Origin: Zea mays
Taxonomy: Eukaryota; Streptophyta; Magnoliopsida; Poales; Poaceae
Direction: 5' to 3'
DNA: 64,000 nucleotides
Assembly: GCF_902167145.1 (NCBI RefSeq)
Contig: NC_050098.1
Location: forward strand, 18,620,501 to 18,684,500
Below the pieces are notes generated by a model. The model searched no databases and was not told the DNA's origin. It saw nothing but the letters and a program-made list of their open reading frames with translations. Both the position numbers and the translations under genes were made by a program. Of the stretch, positions 23,186 through 34,184 are shown one piece after another. Numbering within the stretch: the first letter of the stretch is position 1; the number at the start of each line of letters is the position of its first letter.

Positions 23186-24233
23186 CACTAAAAGAAATTG
23201 CTTAACTTCCTAGAGCCTAAGCCGTAGGATGTTAGTCACACACTCTCAGAAGTTGGTAGAACCGTCGAAAGTTAAGTCATCCGATCGAAAGTTAAGCTCT
23301 CGAAAAATATGGTCGGAAGTTAGCTTAACTTCCTAGAGCCCTCTAGAAAGTTAGCTAACTTCCTAAAGCCAACTGTGTCTCTAGGAAGTTAACGATCCCA
23401 CCACCATCAGCACGCTAAGTTCCTACCGCTTACTATAGCCTCTAGGAAGTTAACTTGACCAGTATTACAAATGTTGTTTCATTTTCGTTTTACATCACAT
23501 ACCACAACATAGCAAATATATTAACAGACATACCACACCACATTTTCACATATAACATCTTACACAGAGTCAACATAAGAACAATGACAAATCCATACAA
23601 AAAGCACCATAAATCACATATTTTTATACACATAATCACATGGACATAAACAGTAATTAGTATTCCACAATGACAAATCCATATATCAAATAAACACAAA
23701 AGCACCACAGCTAGATCATAGAATTTGACACACATCTTATTGTGTTATGCACATATTTACAAACATTTTATAAAATCATTCAAAAACTAATGCTTCAAGC
23801 TATGATATTGTTTTGGCTCTTTCATTCCACAAACCGCTCACACCTTGGTCCTGTCATGTTCAAAATATTAGGTATTAAAAAGAAGGAAACAGAAAGAATG
23901 TGAAATGTATGATATTGTTGAAATGAATGATTCACATCATAAACATCTTGATTAACCAAAAGAACCATTGTAGTGAGTTACCCATTACTTGCCAATGTTG
24001 CACTGGTATGACACAATCTATGCCATCAAAATTTAATACAACAACAAAAAACTTACTCCCAACTCCCTAAGAAGTTATCTCGTTTTCGAGAGCTGTGTTA
24101 GTGCCCGTCGGAAGTTATTTTTTAAATTCGAGAGGATGGTCACAACCGTTGGACGTAATTAACTTCCTAAGGTTTCCATCGAAAGCCATAGGAAGTTAGT
24201 AGACTTTAGTAAGTTTGTTTTTTTGGTGTAGTG
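23186..24233. mobile_element. Small non-autonomous CACTA element (1048 bp)
   Basis: The ends are CACTAAAAGAAA on the left and, on the other strand, CACTACACCAAAAAAA on the right. It is flanked by a 3-bp duplication ACA (23183-23185 and 24234-24236). Subterminal arrays of GGAAGTTA/TAACTTCC words fill about 200 bp at each end, the typical binding-site pattern for CACTA accessory proteins. The AT-rich core has no transposase sequence. Confidence 0.88.
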
Positions 24234-24236
24234 ACA

Positions 24237-26950
24237 ACCTGGGGCTAGGTAGGGAAACAACACATCCACATATACCAAAACCAACACAATTTCCCTTTGC
24301 ACATATGAGCCATTAACTTATATTTGACAGTTAGCAATGCTCCCTATCAGATATAAACAGAGGAAAATTTCGCTTCACTCAAAACCCTAATTTGATTCTC
24401 TCCCACTCCCTAACTCTTTGTGCTCCTTTCTTCCTAAGCTCTCTCTTCCTCTGCTTTTTCTCCAACTCTCGTGAGAGGGAGAGCCATGGCAGAGTGCCAA
24501 CACTGCTCGTGTTGCTTCTCACCAGTAGTGTGTGCACACACCCAAGGGTGAGTGTCTCGCCGTCAAGCAACCCCATGGTTGTGTGCTAAGGCACGTGCAT
24601 GCCTACATGCTCGGGACCGATGGTCACACTGCCTCTCCTATGGCCTACCAGTGTTACTAACGGCCAATGTAAGCCCTATGGCCCCCTTCTCCTTCCTTTG
24701 TCCCCTTGAGTGTGGGTCTTAGGGTTAGGGTTTGGGAATTTGGGGATACCATGTTCGGGTTAGATATGTTGCTATTTTATTCTCCATATCTTATACTTGC
24801 TAATCTAATAGTGTCTAGCCATGAATCTAATACTTTTGAGGGGATTTGCTTGGTCCAAAACGAAAGGGTAAGAATTTCTAGGTTAGGGTCTAAGCCTAAA
24901 ACCGAACATTACTCTGAGAGCACTGTTATGTGTTTAGGACCTTAGTTCATTACCCTATTCACTAGAAAATGAAGACCAACACCTTCAGGATTGGGAGGAG
25001 TTGCCATGGGACGTTGGAGTCTGAGGCTCAAAGTCAATGATAACGGCGACAATCTTCCCCTCACTAGTCGCGTAGAGATTAGATCAGGCATCTAGTCTAT
25101 TTATGAGAGAAGAGGTACACCGAACCTTGGTTCTCATGATAGCTTGTTATTTATTTATTTATGGGCTGTGAAGGGTCCCATAACTAAGAAGGTTCTTACA
25201 CCTCCGATCACGACACAAGAGATCCAACTTGGTCCCTTGACCGAGTTCTGATGAGATCAATCCAACAAAAAGAGCATGGTTTAGATGTGATCAAGGTTGA
25301 AGTTATTACACTAATAATGATTTCACTCGCATCAAAATTCAAAATAGAGCCGACACCGCCATCGCTAAAGAAATACCTAGATCTTCCTCTGTATCAAGTT
25401 GCTGGTAGGGGGAGTATAGATCCATACCACTAATAACAATTGATTAAGGTTTCATCAAAATAAAATATCCATATTTTTCACCTTCGTCAATGGAGATGGT
25501 GCCAACCACTCTTATGGTAATGTAGTGTTGGTCTCTTGACCATCTTGCTTCCGCGGTTTCTTCACTATTGGTATGATTAGTTATGGGTTTTGTACCCACA
25601 CAATATCATTATCCACCTGTGGTAATGTTCTTTTTTACTAATAGCCCTCTGTCTCACTAGTCTATCTGGCACTAGCTAGTGAAAGGCTTGTGAAGTTTGT
25701 GGATGTGATAGAGGTAAAAAAAACTAGATATTTAGTTTATTTTTTGTAGTTTTAGCTTGCGAGGTCTTTCTTGTTTTCCTTAATATATTTTTGTTATAAG
25801 ATACCTTGTCCAAAAATATTAGTAATATATTTCTTCCGTTCTCAAATATTTGTTGCCCGCTAGTTCATTTTTAAACTAAAATACGACAAATAAAATACAC
25901 AGTAATAGATAACGAAGAAGAGTATGTCTTCAGTTCAGAATGAACAGTGCTCTCCAGGACCACCAGTGCGTCGAATGAAGCTGGAGAGTAGCTAGGCCCT
26001 CAGTTCAGAATGAGCATTTGACATTACACCTGAACTTCTCCAATGATTGTAGCGTCGAAGGACGTACTCGTTCGGCGGCGACATCTTTCCTTGTTCCCTC
26101 CACGCAAACGGCGTTGTCAGGGTTCACACACAGCATGAGCAGAGGAGATCGATCGAGACCGCAACATGGGCATGTATGCCTCGCATGTGATGGAGGAGCC
26201 GTATGGATCTTTACATGTGAGCGCATGGCACACATGCTGCTGAATGAATGAAGCCGCAGGCGGCGGTAGCATTGAAAAATAGTTTCGTTGGGGGAGCTAG
26301 GGCCTAGGGGCGGCGCGGAGGATGACCAGAGGAGTGGAGTGGAGTGCAGGAGACGACGAAGGGTCCCTTACCTGCTTGGATTGCGGACATGTGAGTAGCT
26401 AGCGTGCTAGAAGAACGGAGCTGCATGCAGCTAACCTAAGATTTGCATCTGGTGGCAATCGACCGGCCGGCTAACTGATGGCGCGCACAAAAAGAATGTC
26501 TGGGCCTTGCACTGTCTGTCAGTCAGGAGGAATCATATGGCTGCACATGCTGGCAGATCGATCATATATGCATATCTCTCTTGCATCTTTCGGCATCGAC
26601 AAGTAAAGAGCCCTAGGGACACAAATCATCAGCGGCTCTAGATGCCATGAAAACCACACACGGCATTGTGAGCTGCCTTTACTTACTGCCCGGCCGGCCG
26701 GCCGCCGGCAGATTACTCATCACCTTCCAGCAACGTATATGCAATCACCAGTCTCAGTGGATGACCGGCCAAAGCTAGCTACACATGTTGCGAATCTAGC
26801 CGAGAATATTATCGATGTCAGCAGGTTCAACTTTACTATATGATATAGATTTTCTTGAACTTTAATAGTATTTTGCTAAGTTATTTATAATTTTATCAGG
26901 GTCGGTTGACCTCAACAAACCCCCCTGACACTCGTGATCCATGACATGAT
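24237..26950. other. No gene supported
   Basis: Short frames exist (for example 24706-24945 and 25251-25433) but show no recognisable domain. A TATA-like TATAAAC near 24353 followed by a CT-rich leader and ACCCTAATTT suggests an old promoter or LTR remnant at 24350-24600. A half MITE resembling Stowaway ends lies at about 25840-25900. A direct repeat of TCAGTTCAGAATGA occurs at about 25930 and 26000. Confidence 0.4.
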
Positions 26951-27421
26951 CACTACCGGAATAATATTCTTTGCCGAGTGTTCTAAACACTTTGTAAAGG
27001 CGTTTTTATACTCAGCAAAACTTTTGCCGGTGTTACACTGGCCAAATATTTTATCGGTAAATGGTTCTTTGCCAAGTATTTTTTAGAAACAATCGGCAAA
27101 TTAAGAATTGCAAAAAAATCCAGAAAACTTTTTCATTTAAATTAATTTACTCCTTTAAAATTTGATTTTTAAATTATCTTTGTCTAGGGTTAAAAATACT
27201 CTACAGAGAAACTCTTTGTCGAGTGTTAAAAATAAAACACTCGGTAAAATTTTTTTTTGTCAAGTGTCAAAAAAACACTCGACAAAGAAACCCTTTGCCA
27301 AATGTTTTTTTACCGAGTTTTTTTTTTGTTTGTCACTCGGCAAAAAACTTATTTGCTGAGTGCCCGAAAAAAACACTCGACAAATCATTTGACACTCGGC
27401 AGAGAACCGGATTCTAGTAGT
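26951..27421. mobile_element. CACTA-derived miniature element
   Basis: The left end is CACTACCGGAAT and the right end, on the other strand, is a decayed ACTACTAGAATCCGG. Between them are many TTTGCCGAGTGT and ACACTCGGCAAA words, the subterminal repeat of a common grass CACTA family. The outermost right bases are mutated (GTAGTT for GTAGTG), and I see no clean 3-bp duplication. No coding sequence is present. Confidence 0.75.
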
Positions 27422-27422
27422 T

Positions 27423-28808
27423 AATATCTGAACCTAACCAATAAGCATATAATTCTTCCTCTTGTGGGGAACTTTCCCACTGAACCATTCTCCTCAATTA
27501 ATTCATAAGCTGCACTTCACTTGGGAATATAGGTTATGCGTAAGCCTTCTGACAATGCATGATGACTGCATGCATGCCCTCTACCACACTCACAGGTAGA
27601 TGAGTAAAGCAGTATTAAGAAGGACTTGGTTGCTAGGCTTTCCCCGTAGTGAGACAAGGCTACATACATCTTGATCTTGTATAGAAGAAGAAAAGAAAAT
27701 CCGGCCCCTACAGTGTCTATACAAACAACTGTATATATCTGCTGGTCCAATCCAAATTTGATTATCCTCACATATATAATCCTCTATCTCTTCCTGGACA
27801 ATTCACGGTTACACCAAGCTGTAGCTGGGTTCAATATAATGCATTATTCTTCCGTCTTTCATCATAGATCAAATAGTAAAATTTCGGTCACTCCTTTGTC
27901 TAAATTTTGGTACGGATGCATGTTACAACACTGTATCAACCTCGGTAACATTGCAAAAGAAGGATGTATATATATGGCTTGATTGGTACTCAGATCTGCA
28001 GGACATTTGTCCTGCTACTCGCAAAATCTAGGACTTTTGATTATTTTATAGAGCCTAGCTACACTGCAAAAGGAAAAGGAAGCGCAAGCACTTGTCATTA
28101 AGATAGACCTAAAGATGCTTAAGCCTCGCAGCTGCTGAAAGCATAGCTGCTAGAAAGGCGGTTAGGGGGAATCACAGTAATGGATGCGTACGTTTTAATG
28201 ATTGAATGGCTGCAATTAGTTGTTCCCAGGCCCACATGCATCACTAATCTGCAAAAGATCATCCTGCAGGTGCTCGTACAGTCACCCGGCTGCCCTAGCT
28301 TCCATAATCAATCATGTGAGTGTTGCTTGTAAAGCCCATTTCGCAAGCCGGCGTATTTAAGATTGGAGGAGAAAGGCGCGAGGGCATCTGCCATCTGGGG
28401 AGAAGAAGCCCCAGTTCACGGTTCCTCTAATGATGCGTCCATAATTGATTAAAGCGTAAAGAAACGACTATGCCGATTAACAATATTATCAAGCAAATGC
28501 TTATGCGCCATCCAGAAAGCACGCAAATTTGATATGTAAAATGCTGCTGAGTGCTAGCAGATTGATAAATATTTGCAATATGTAATTCAATTTGGCCACA
28601 AGCATGAGATCATCAATCAAGACTAAAAAGTTTTAAGACGATAATCTTTAATTCTAGGTACCAATATTATTACGGTACGTCTACTACGATGCGCCGAAAA
28701 ATTGATTGAAGAATGGGCTAAATTGCGAAAATAATATAAACTATTGTTCTGTTTGGGAGGTGAGTTAAGCAACCACAGCATGGGCAAAGGAAGATCGCTC
28801 GCTTACCA
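27423..28808. other. Upstream region of MIR393, no other gene seen
   Basis: The DNA is AT-rich, without repeats I recognise, and without a frame that shows a domain. It is likely to contain the promoter-distal control DNA of the MIR393 gene just downstream. Confidence 0.45.
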
Positions 28809-28817
28809 ATATATAAG
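28809..28817 (+). promoter_or_regulatory. TATA box of the MIR393 gene
   Basis: TATATAAGG lies about 125 bp before the mature microRNA. Transcription would be expected to start around 28840, just before a GA-rich leader, as in other plant Pol II microRNA genes. It is the best TATA element in the neighbourhood, but the start site is not shown by the sequence. Confidence 0.6.
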
Positions 28818-28857
28818 GACCTCACTGGAGCTTTCTTGCACAACACCTCTCGCACGC

Positions 28858-28915
28858 CGAGAGAGAGAGAAGAGAAGAGGAGAGATAGAGAGAGAGGGAG
28901 AGAGAGAGGCGACAA
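28858..28915 (+). repeat. GA-rich microsatellite in the pri-MIR393 leader
   Basis: A near-pure run of GAGA units lies between the predicted transcription start and the hairpin. GAGA tracts are common in plant 5' leaders and may bind BBR/BPC factors. It could also be simple slippage. Confidence 0.6.
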
Positions 28916-28924
28916 CAATGGCTG

Positions 28925-29047
28925 GATGAAGCGTCCAAAGGGATCGCATTGATCCATCATTCCTTCCATTTTTTCATGCATGGCTGGTCTTCGTCGTCTG
29001 CAAGGACTTGTCGATGGATCAATGCGATCCTTTTGGAGGCTTCCCCT
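28925..29047 (+). ncRNA. MIR393: MIR393 precursor hairpin
   Basis: The 22-nt mature miR393 sequence (TCCAAAGGGATCGCATTG...) lies on the 5' arm at 28934-28955. The 3' arm at 29016-29037 pairs with it over all but two or three positions, and pairing continues outward (GAAGC with GCTTC). The star strand would be about 29018-29039. The loop is about 60 nt. miR393 is conserved in flowering plants and cuts mRNAs of the TIR1/AFB auxin-receptor F-box proteins, so it tunes auxin response in roots, tillers and stress. A TATA box and GA-rich leader precede it, which fits an intact gene. Which MIR393 paralogue it is cannot be told here. It is the only confident host gene in the window. Confidence 0.95.
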
Positions 29048-29059
29048 AGACATTACTCT

Positions 29060-30492
29060 ATCTTCCTACCGCGCGCGCCTGCTTCATCGGCAGTTGCATC
29101 CATCAAATTCCGGCCCGTCTCTCGTATGGCTGTTAATTTCCATGTGCCAGCATCACAAGGTATGCGGTTAATTTCTCTTGTCTGCTGTGCTTAGTGAAGA
29201 TGTTGGCTCGCTGACGATTTCTTGATTGTTCTCGCTTGTTTCATAACAAGAATGACTAGAATTTCCCATGCACGTAATTACATTTATTACATGCTGATGA
29301 TGATGATCCGCGAGACTCTCTGAATACAATAGACAAGCTGTGGAGATTGCCTTCACCAGCCACCAGGTAGAGATAGCTGTTGTGTGTATTCTCTGTCTTC
29401 ATTCACAGTAAGAGATTGAAAGAATTTCCAATTCGAAGCATCGATTGCTGTTTAATTTCATGGTAAATGGGAAAAAAGAGGTGGTGACCTTTATGTCACT
29501 GTACATGTGGATGACTCCAGTGTTACACCATGTGACTTTTTTTAGGCAAACCTAACTGTTCTGGCTATAGATATATTCCATATACACTGATGTTACAAAA
29601 TGGAATATATAGATCAGAGAGAATCAGGCATCTTCAGATACTTTCATGGTAATCTAAGTAAGTTGGATAGTGTACATTGCAAACCGAATTACTGATCAGA
29701 TTTGCATTTTAATTGGTGGAGTGCGTGCATCCAAAGTATTTCCTACTAACATGAGTAATTAACAGCTTAACATCTTGCAGCTAGCATGACTAAGGTAGAT
29801 TCATGAACATACTAATCTTCAATCCCTCACTAATGTGTTATGCTTATTTACAATATAATATACTGTGCAGAAAATTTACTCCAGATGCAGTGGAATAAAT
29901 TAGTGACTGAAAGGACTCCTAATTAAGCTAGTTCTAACTGCTCTAACTGATCATCATATCATCAGATGCATGCAGGCCGGCGGCAGGCCCTATTTGTACT
30001 ATTTAAGATTAAATTCTTAGGTAAGCAGCTATAGGTGTCGAGATGGCTAGATCGATCAGATCTTGTGCTCATCACATGACCTATCTATATACACTACAGT
30101 TGGTTAGCTAACAAAAAATACCGGATGTCCGGATCGATGTTGCCTCCCTGTACAGTCGCAGCACTCCCAGATGCCCTTTGACTCGTCCGAGATCCAGTCT
30201 CATCGCATGCGCCATGTGCATGCACATCGATCAGGAGCACGAGCGTCGCCGCCGCTGAGGATGGAGGAGGATCCTGGCCTCCGGCTCCGGGCTGCTGTTC
30301 GCGGTCTCGCGGACATGGACGTTGGACGACATCGTTGATAACTTGATATGCAGCTAGGCCACCGACAAGGAAAATTTGCTACAGCTTCTTTTCTATACTT
30401 ACGGCTCCCCGCCAGTTTAATTTGAGCACTGCCACCAAGTTTTGCCTGTTATTCCAAGCTGTTTTAATTTTTTTTCTAGTTGCTAGCTAGTA
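29060..30492. other. Downstream of MIR393, no gene supported
   Basis: The pri-microRNA probably extends some hundreds of bases here, with intron-like GT/AG pairs possible but not decidable. A GC-rich patch near 30120-30360 may be a gene fragment, but no frame shows a known motif. Confidence 0.4.
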
Positions 30493-30980
30493 CTCTTTTC
30501 ACCCCAGAATAGTTATGCTATTGTATTCATGTGTCGCTCAAAGTTTCTCGAGTTTTGTTTAGATTTATATAAAATTTTGGCTAATTTTTATCTTTAAATA
30601 AGTTTATTACTCCTATGTTCCAATCTATAATTCGTTTAAATCTTTTACTCCAAATTTGATCGGTTCGTTTTATTCAAAAATATTTTATAATTATCATTAT
30701 TTTTTTTACTATGACAGCGTTTAGCATGTAATGTAATATACTTTAAATATGGTTTTAAATTTTTCATTTTCGCAAAAAATGAATAAAACAAGTTGGTTAA
30801 ACTTGATAAAAAAATCAAACGAATTATAAATTAGAATAGAGAGTATAAAAACAGAATCAAAGAATGATACTAACTATATAATGTTAATATTAATATTTTC
30901 TTACATATATTTGGTTAAAGTTAAAAATAGTTAACTTCTTAGGAAACAAGAGTAAAACTATTTTAGAACGGAAGAAATAG
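30493..30980. mobile_element. Stowaway-like MITE, split by a second MITE
   Basis: The outer ends are CTCTTTTCACCCCAGAATAG and, on the other strand, CTATTTCTTCCGTTCTAAAA, degenerate versions of the common grass Stowaway terminus. The middle is interrupted by a complete second element at 30610-30843. The right border is uncertain because no clean TA follows. Confidence 0.6.
30610..30843. mobile_element. Stowaway-type MITE (234 bp) nested in the MITE above
   Basis: The ends are CTCCTATGTTCCAATCTATA and, on the other strand, CTCTCTATTCTAATTTATAA, flanked by TA on both sides (30608-30609 and 30844-30845). It is the same family as the 232-bp element at 50631-50862. Such elements are moved by Tc1/mariner-like transposases. 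Confidence 0.8.
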
Positions 30981-31199
30981 CATATATTAGATATATAAAC
31001 AACCTATAATTTGTAACACGAGAGGAATTTTTTTATCTCTTGGAGCAAAATTACTTGAATAAATATTGTTGCTACGCCCAAAAAATACAGTAGTACTTTT
31101 TAAACTCGGCCTTATATCTAATCTGGATATCATTGCCCTTTTTAAGATTGATTTTATTTGAATAGTGTCTTTGAAATTAAGTTGGCATCGATAAGGGGG

Positions 31200-31305
31200 C
31201 ACTACCGGATCCGAGTTATTTGCCGGCACTCGACAAAGTCTCGATAACACTCGTCAAACACTTTGCTGGATGTGAGACTCGACAAAGAATACTCGGTGAA
31301 CTATA
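31200..31305. repeat. One-ended CACTA fragment
   Basis: CACTACCGGATCC followed by TTTGCCGGCACTCGAC and related words looks like the left end of the same CACTA family as the element at 26951. No matching right end was found nearby. Confidence 0.55.
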
Positions 31306-32781
31306 CTCCGGGATACATGTCTAATTTGGTGAGCTCATGTCTGCCAGTTAGACGTTTTATGATGCTGATGATATTCCCACGGTCAAGTAGATCATTATTT
31401 GAGTAAACTATATATCTCAATTAATCTTATTATTGTGGATTGAGAGAACCCTCACGCGCTAGTGAGGAAAGACGGTTAAATCCTATAAAATCTCATAATA
31501 ATTAGTAACACCTAGCCTTTAATGATAGGGGAGGCTCTAATCATTGTCTCTAGTCACTATCATCAGAAAAATATTATTGCAATCCCTTTGCTTTGGTATG
31601 CCCACATTTGCCACTACGAAAGATAGTGCCTTTGAAATAATCCTATAAATTTGCAAATTACCCAGCCTAATGCCATTGAAGATAATGCAAAGTAACATTG
31701 CATCCAAATTACCTATATCAACATTATGGATGATAATATTTGGTAACACCTCTAACTTTCGTAAGTGCTCAAAACTTTAATGTCCATCAAATCTACATAT
31801 AAATATTAATACAAGTTATTAAAAAATAATTCAATAGCCATAAAGTACATTATATATTTCTAAATAAAACACTCCAATTGTTCCAGTTGAATTAAAAGTA
31901 AGCATATGCTATGTGCCCCTATGTAGACCATGTAAACATACAAATTTGTACTATATAAAGCATCAGTTTCACCATCTTCCACGGTTCCACAATCGTCATG
32001 TGTCGCAATTTTGTGAAAACCTCCTCAAATTTCCTTCAATCAATATGTGGTCCTCCCCTCCCTCACTCCTCCCTATGCCTCCCTCTCTCACCCCCTGCGT
32101 CCCAACATCCCCCGCCCCCGAGGATGGACCCAAGCCTCGGGCTACCTGGCCACGACCATGGGCATAGCTAGAAACTTTTTTAGTAAATGCTAGGAGAAGT
32201 CACGATGTTGCCTCTGTTCCACCCTAGATGCCCAGTGTCCTGCCATCGTCCCTCGACCTAGACACTGCCTCTAATCCGCCCTCCGGTTTTGGTGTCTCAC
32301 GCCCCCACCCCTACTCACGCGTTCACGCCCACGTGAGGCACCACAGTCGCGCCTTCATCATATAGGCTCTGGTAGGCATCAATCTACTACCTCTACCCTC
32401 TAGTACTCCATGCCCTATGTCCCTCCAATAGTCCGCAGGGCACTGCGTCTTCCACCCTTGCACGGGAGTATTCAAGTGCTCAAGAAAACGGTAGGCAGAG
32501 AACTGTAGCGTCTTGTTAAGCGTGTACCATCAATGTACAATGTAGGGGTATTTATAGGTAACCAGATGGGTGGGAGTGCCCTTCTAAGTACAATTATGCC
32601 CTTGGTTACCTGCTACAACCTCGGAATATCCCTCCTTGGGGTCATTACAGGTAATTACAGTGAGGTTAAGTACAACCTGATTGAATACACGACAAACCCT
32701 ACCCCAGGAAAGGACTTATAAATGGGTCTGAATGGTCAGCGGGGCGCTGCATGGGCCCCGCTATCGGACGGCACGGTCCTC
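31306..32781. mobile_element. Degraded LTR-like DNA, left part, split by CACTA element D
   Basis: The interval 32460-32781 has a TATA box on the minus strand (TATAAATACC, about 32555) and continues naturally after the CACTA element at 38873. This suggests one LTR or LTR-element fragment reading right to left. The interval 31306-32450 has no recognised gene; a CT/C-rich stretch lies at 32040-32330. Confidence 0.35.
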
Positions 32782-32865
32782 CACTAGTAGAAAAGAGCTC
32801 ATAGCCTGCGGCACCCATAAATTATCACTAGCGGTTTCAGTTATCGCGCGCCAGTAAAAAAACGA

Positions 32866-33116
32866 GGTGGGCCCAGCTTTGGAACCGCCAGTGGAAACCC
32901 ATTTCCACTGGCGGTTATCTTAACACAACCGCCAGTGGAAATAGGATGTTTCCACTGGCGGTTGGTGTAACATAACCGCCAGTGGAAACCAATTTCCACT
33001 GGTGGTTGGTGTAACAGAACCGCCAGTGGAAATACCCTATTTCCACTGGCGGTTGTGTTAAGATAACCGCCAGTGGAAATAGGTTTCCACTGGCGGTTTT
33101 TCAAGCCAATCGCCAG
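32866..33116. repeat. Left subterminal repeat array of element D
   Basis: About twelve copies of the 13-15 bp word TTTCCACTGGCGGTT occur in alternating orientation. Two stretches (32910-32951 and 33048-33090) are perfect reverse complements over about 42 bp, so a long hairpin can form. Such arrays bind CACTA accessory protein (TNPA in maize Spm) by analogy. Confidence 0.85.
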
Positions 33117-33559
33117 TGAACTGTCTGTTATAAATAGCCCTCTTCTTCCCCCCGACAGTGAACTGTATGCTCGCAGCCAGCTTCCATTGGAGGCGATTTT
33201 GGAGGTCCAGATTTCACAAAAATATAAGGGGGGAGGTTTTGGTCTTCATTTCTTGGAAGAAGGTGGATAAGAAAGGTTGGTTTATGTTTCTTTGTCAATT
33301 TTTGTTCATTCTTGCTCAATTTTAGCCACATTTTGGATCTAGGGTTTTACATGTGAGAGAGAAGAGTATAGCTAGGTAATTTTCTCTATTTCCTCAAATG
33401 AGGTTGCTTAAGATGGTTAGTTTTTGTCTATTCCCTCTCCTTTTTCATGTTTAGTTCTCAAATAAGTTTATCCATAACACATATTTAGTTGCTTTATGAA
33501 TGGTGAATGTGTTGTATGGAAGGTTGGATGTATAAGGTTGAATGTGTTTCTCAAATAAG

Positions 33560-33830
33560 TTCATTTTCATTTGCACATCCAGAATGCCCATTCTTGCACT
33601 GATTTTACACAGAGCAGAGCATCATGCTGGAGCCTACCGATCAATATGTATTGTATATATACATGCATGGTAATCTGACTTGCCATGAAAACTTCGGACT
33701 GGAAGGGTAGGCAGCAGATGTCGCACTCCAGCGCGTCCTTCTCCATGGATAGTGTCACAGTCGCCTCTTCCTCATCCTCCAACCCCGCCTCTTCCTCATC
33801 CTCCACCACCACCTTGGCTTTCTTTGGAGT
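33560..33830 (-). pseudogene. Captured fragment resembling a SINA-like RING protein gene
   Basis: The minus strand encodes an acidic run, then VTLSMEKDALECDICCLPFQ, which resembles the start of the RING domain of plant SINA-like E3 ubiquitin ligases. About 100 bp on, in another frame, CKNGHSGCANE resembles the middle of the same RING. Intervening sequence could be an intron remnant. It lies opposite to the element's own genes, in the 5' part of the CACTA element. The match is short, so the call is tentative. Confidence 0.42.
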
Positions 33831-34184
33831 GTCGCCGTAGAGAAGCCCGCCTCTTCCTCATCCTCCATAGAGAAGCCATGGTCTTTTTCCCGGTCATGGT
33901 CTTTTTCCCGGTCATGGTTTATCACCAGATCTGATACTTGTGAAAGAACTTCACACCAATGGTGATGAGAGACGCGAAGCCAGGAGACGACGTAGTATTT
34001 AAACACTGCAAGAACGAGCATTCTAGTGACAGAGGAGGGAGAGAGAGGGAAGAGAGAGGAGGGAGAGAGGAGAGAGAGAGAGAGAGAGAGGATAGAGAGA
34101 GAGGAGAGAGAGGGTTTCACATTTTAGCCACATTTTTGGATATAGGGTTTCACCATGTGTTTTATGTTACTTTTTTTACAGGTG

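Noticed and set aside
24706..24945. 79-aa plus-strand ORF as a gene
   Set aside because: It has no domain, no supporting splice structure, and the surrounding DNA shows no other coding signal.
32866..33116. CRISPR-like array of regularly repeated words
   Set aside because: Repeats alternate in orientation and spacing is irregular. The array lies at the end of a CACTA transposon and has a counterpart at the other end. This is a eukaryotic genome.
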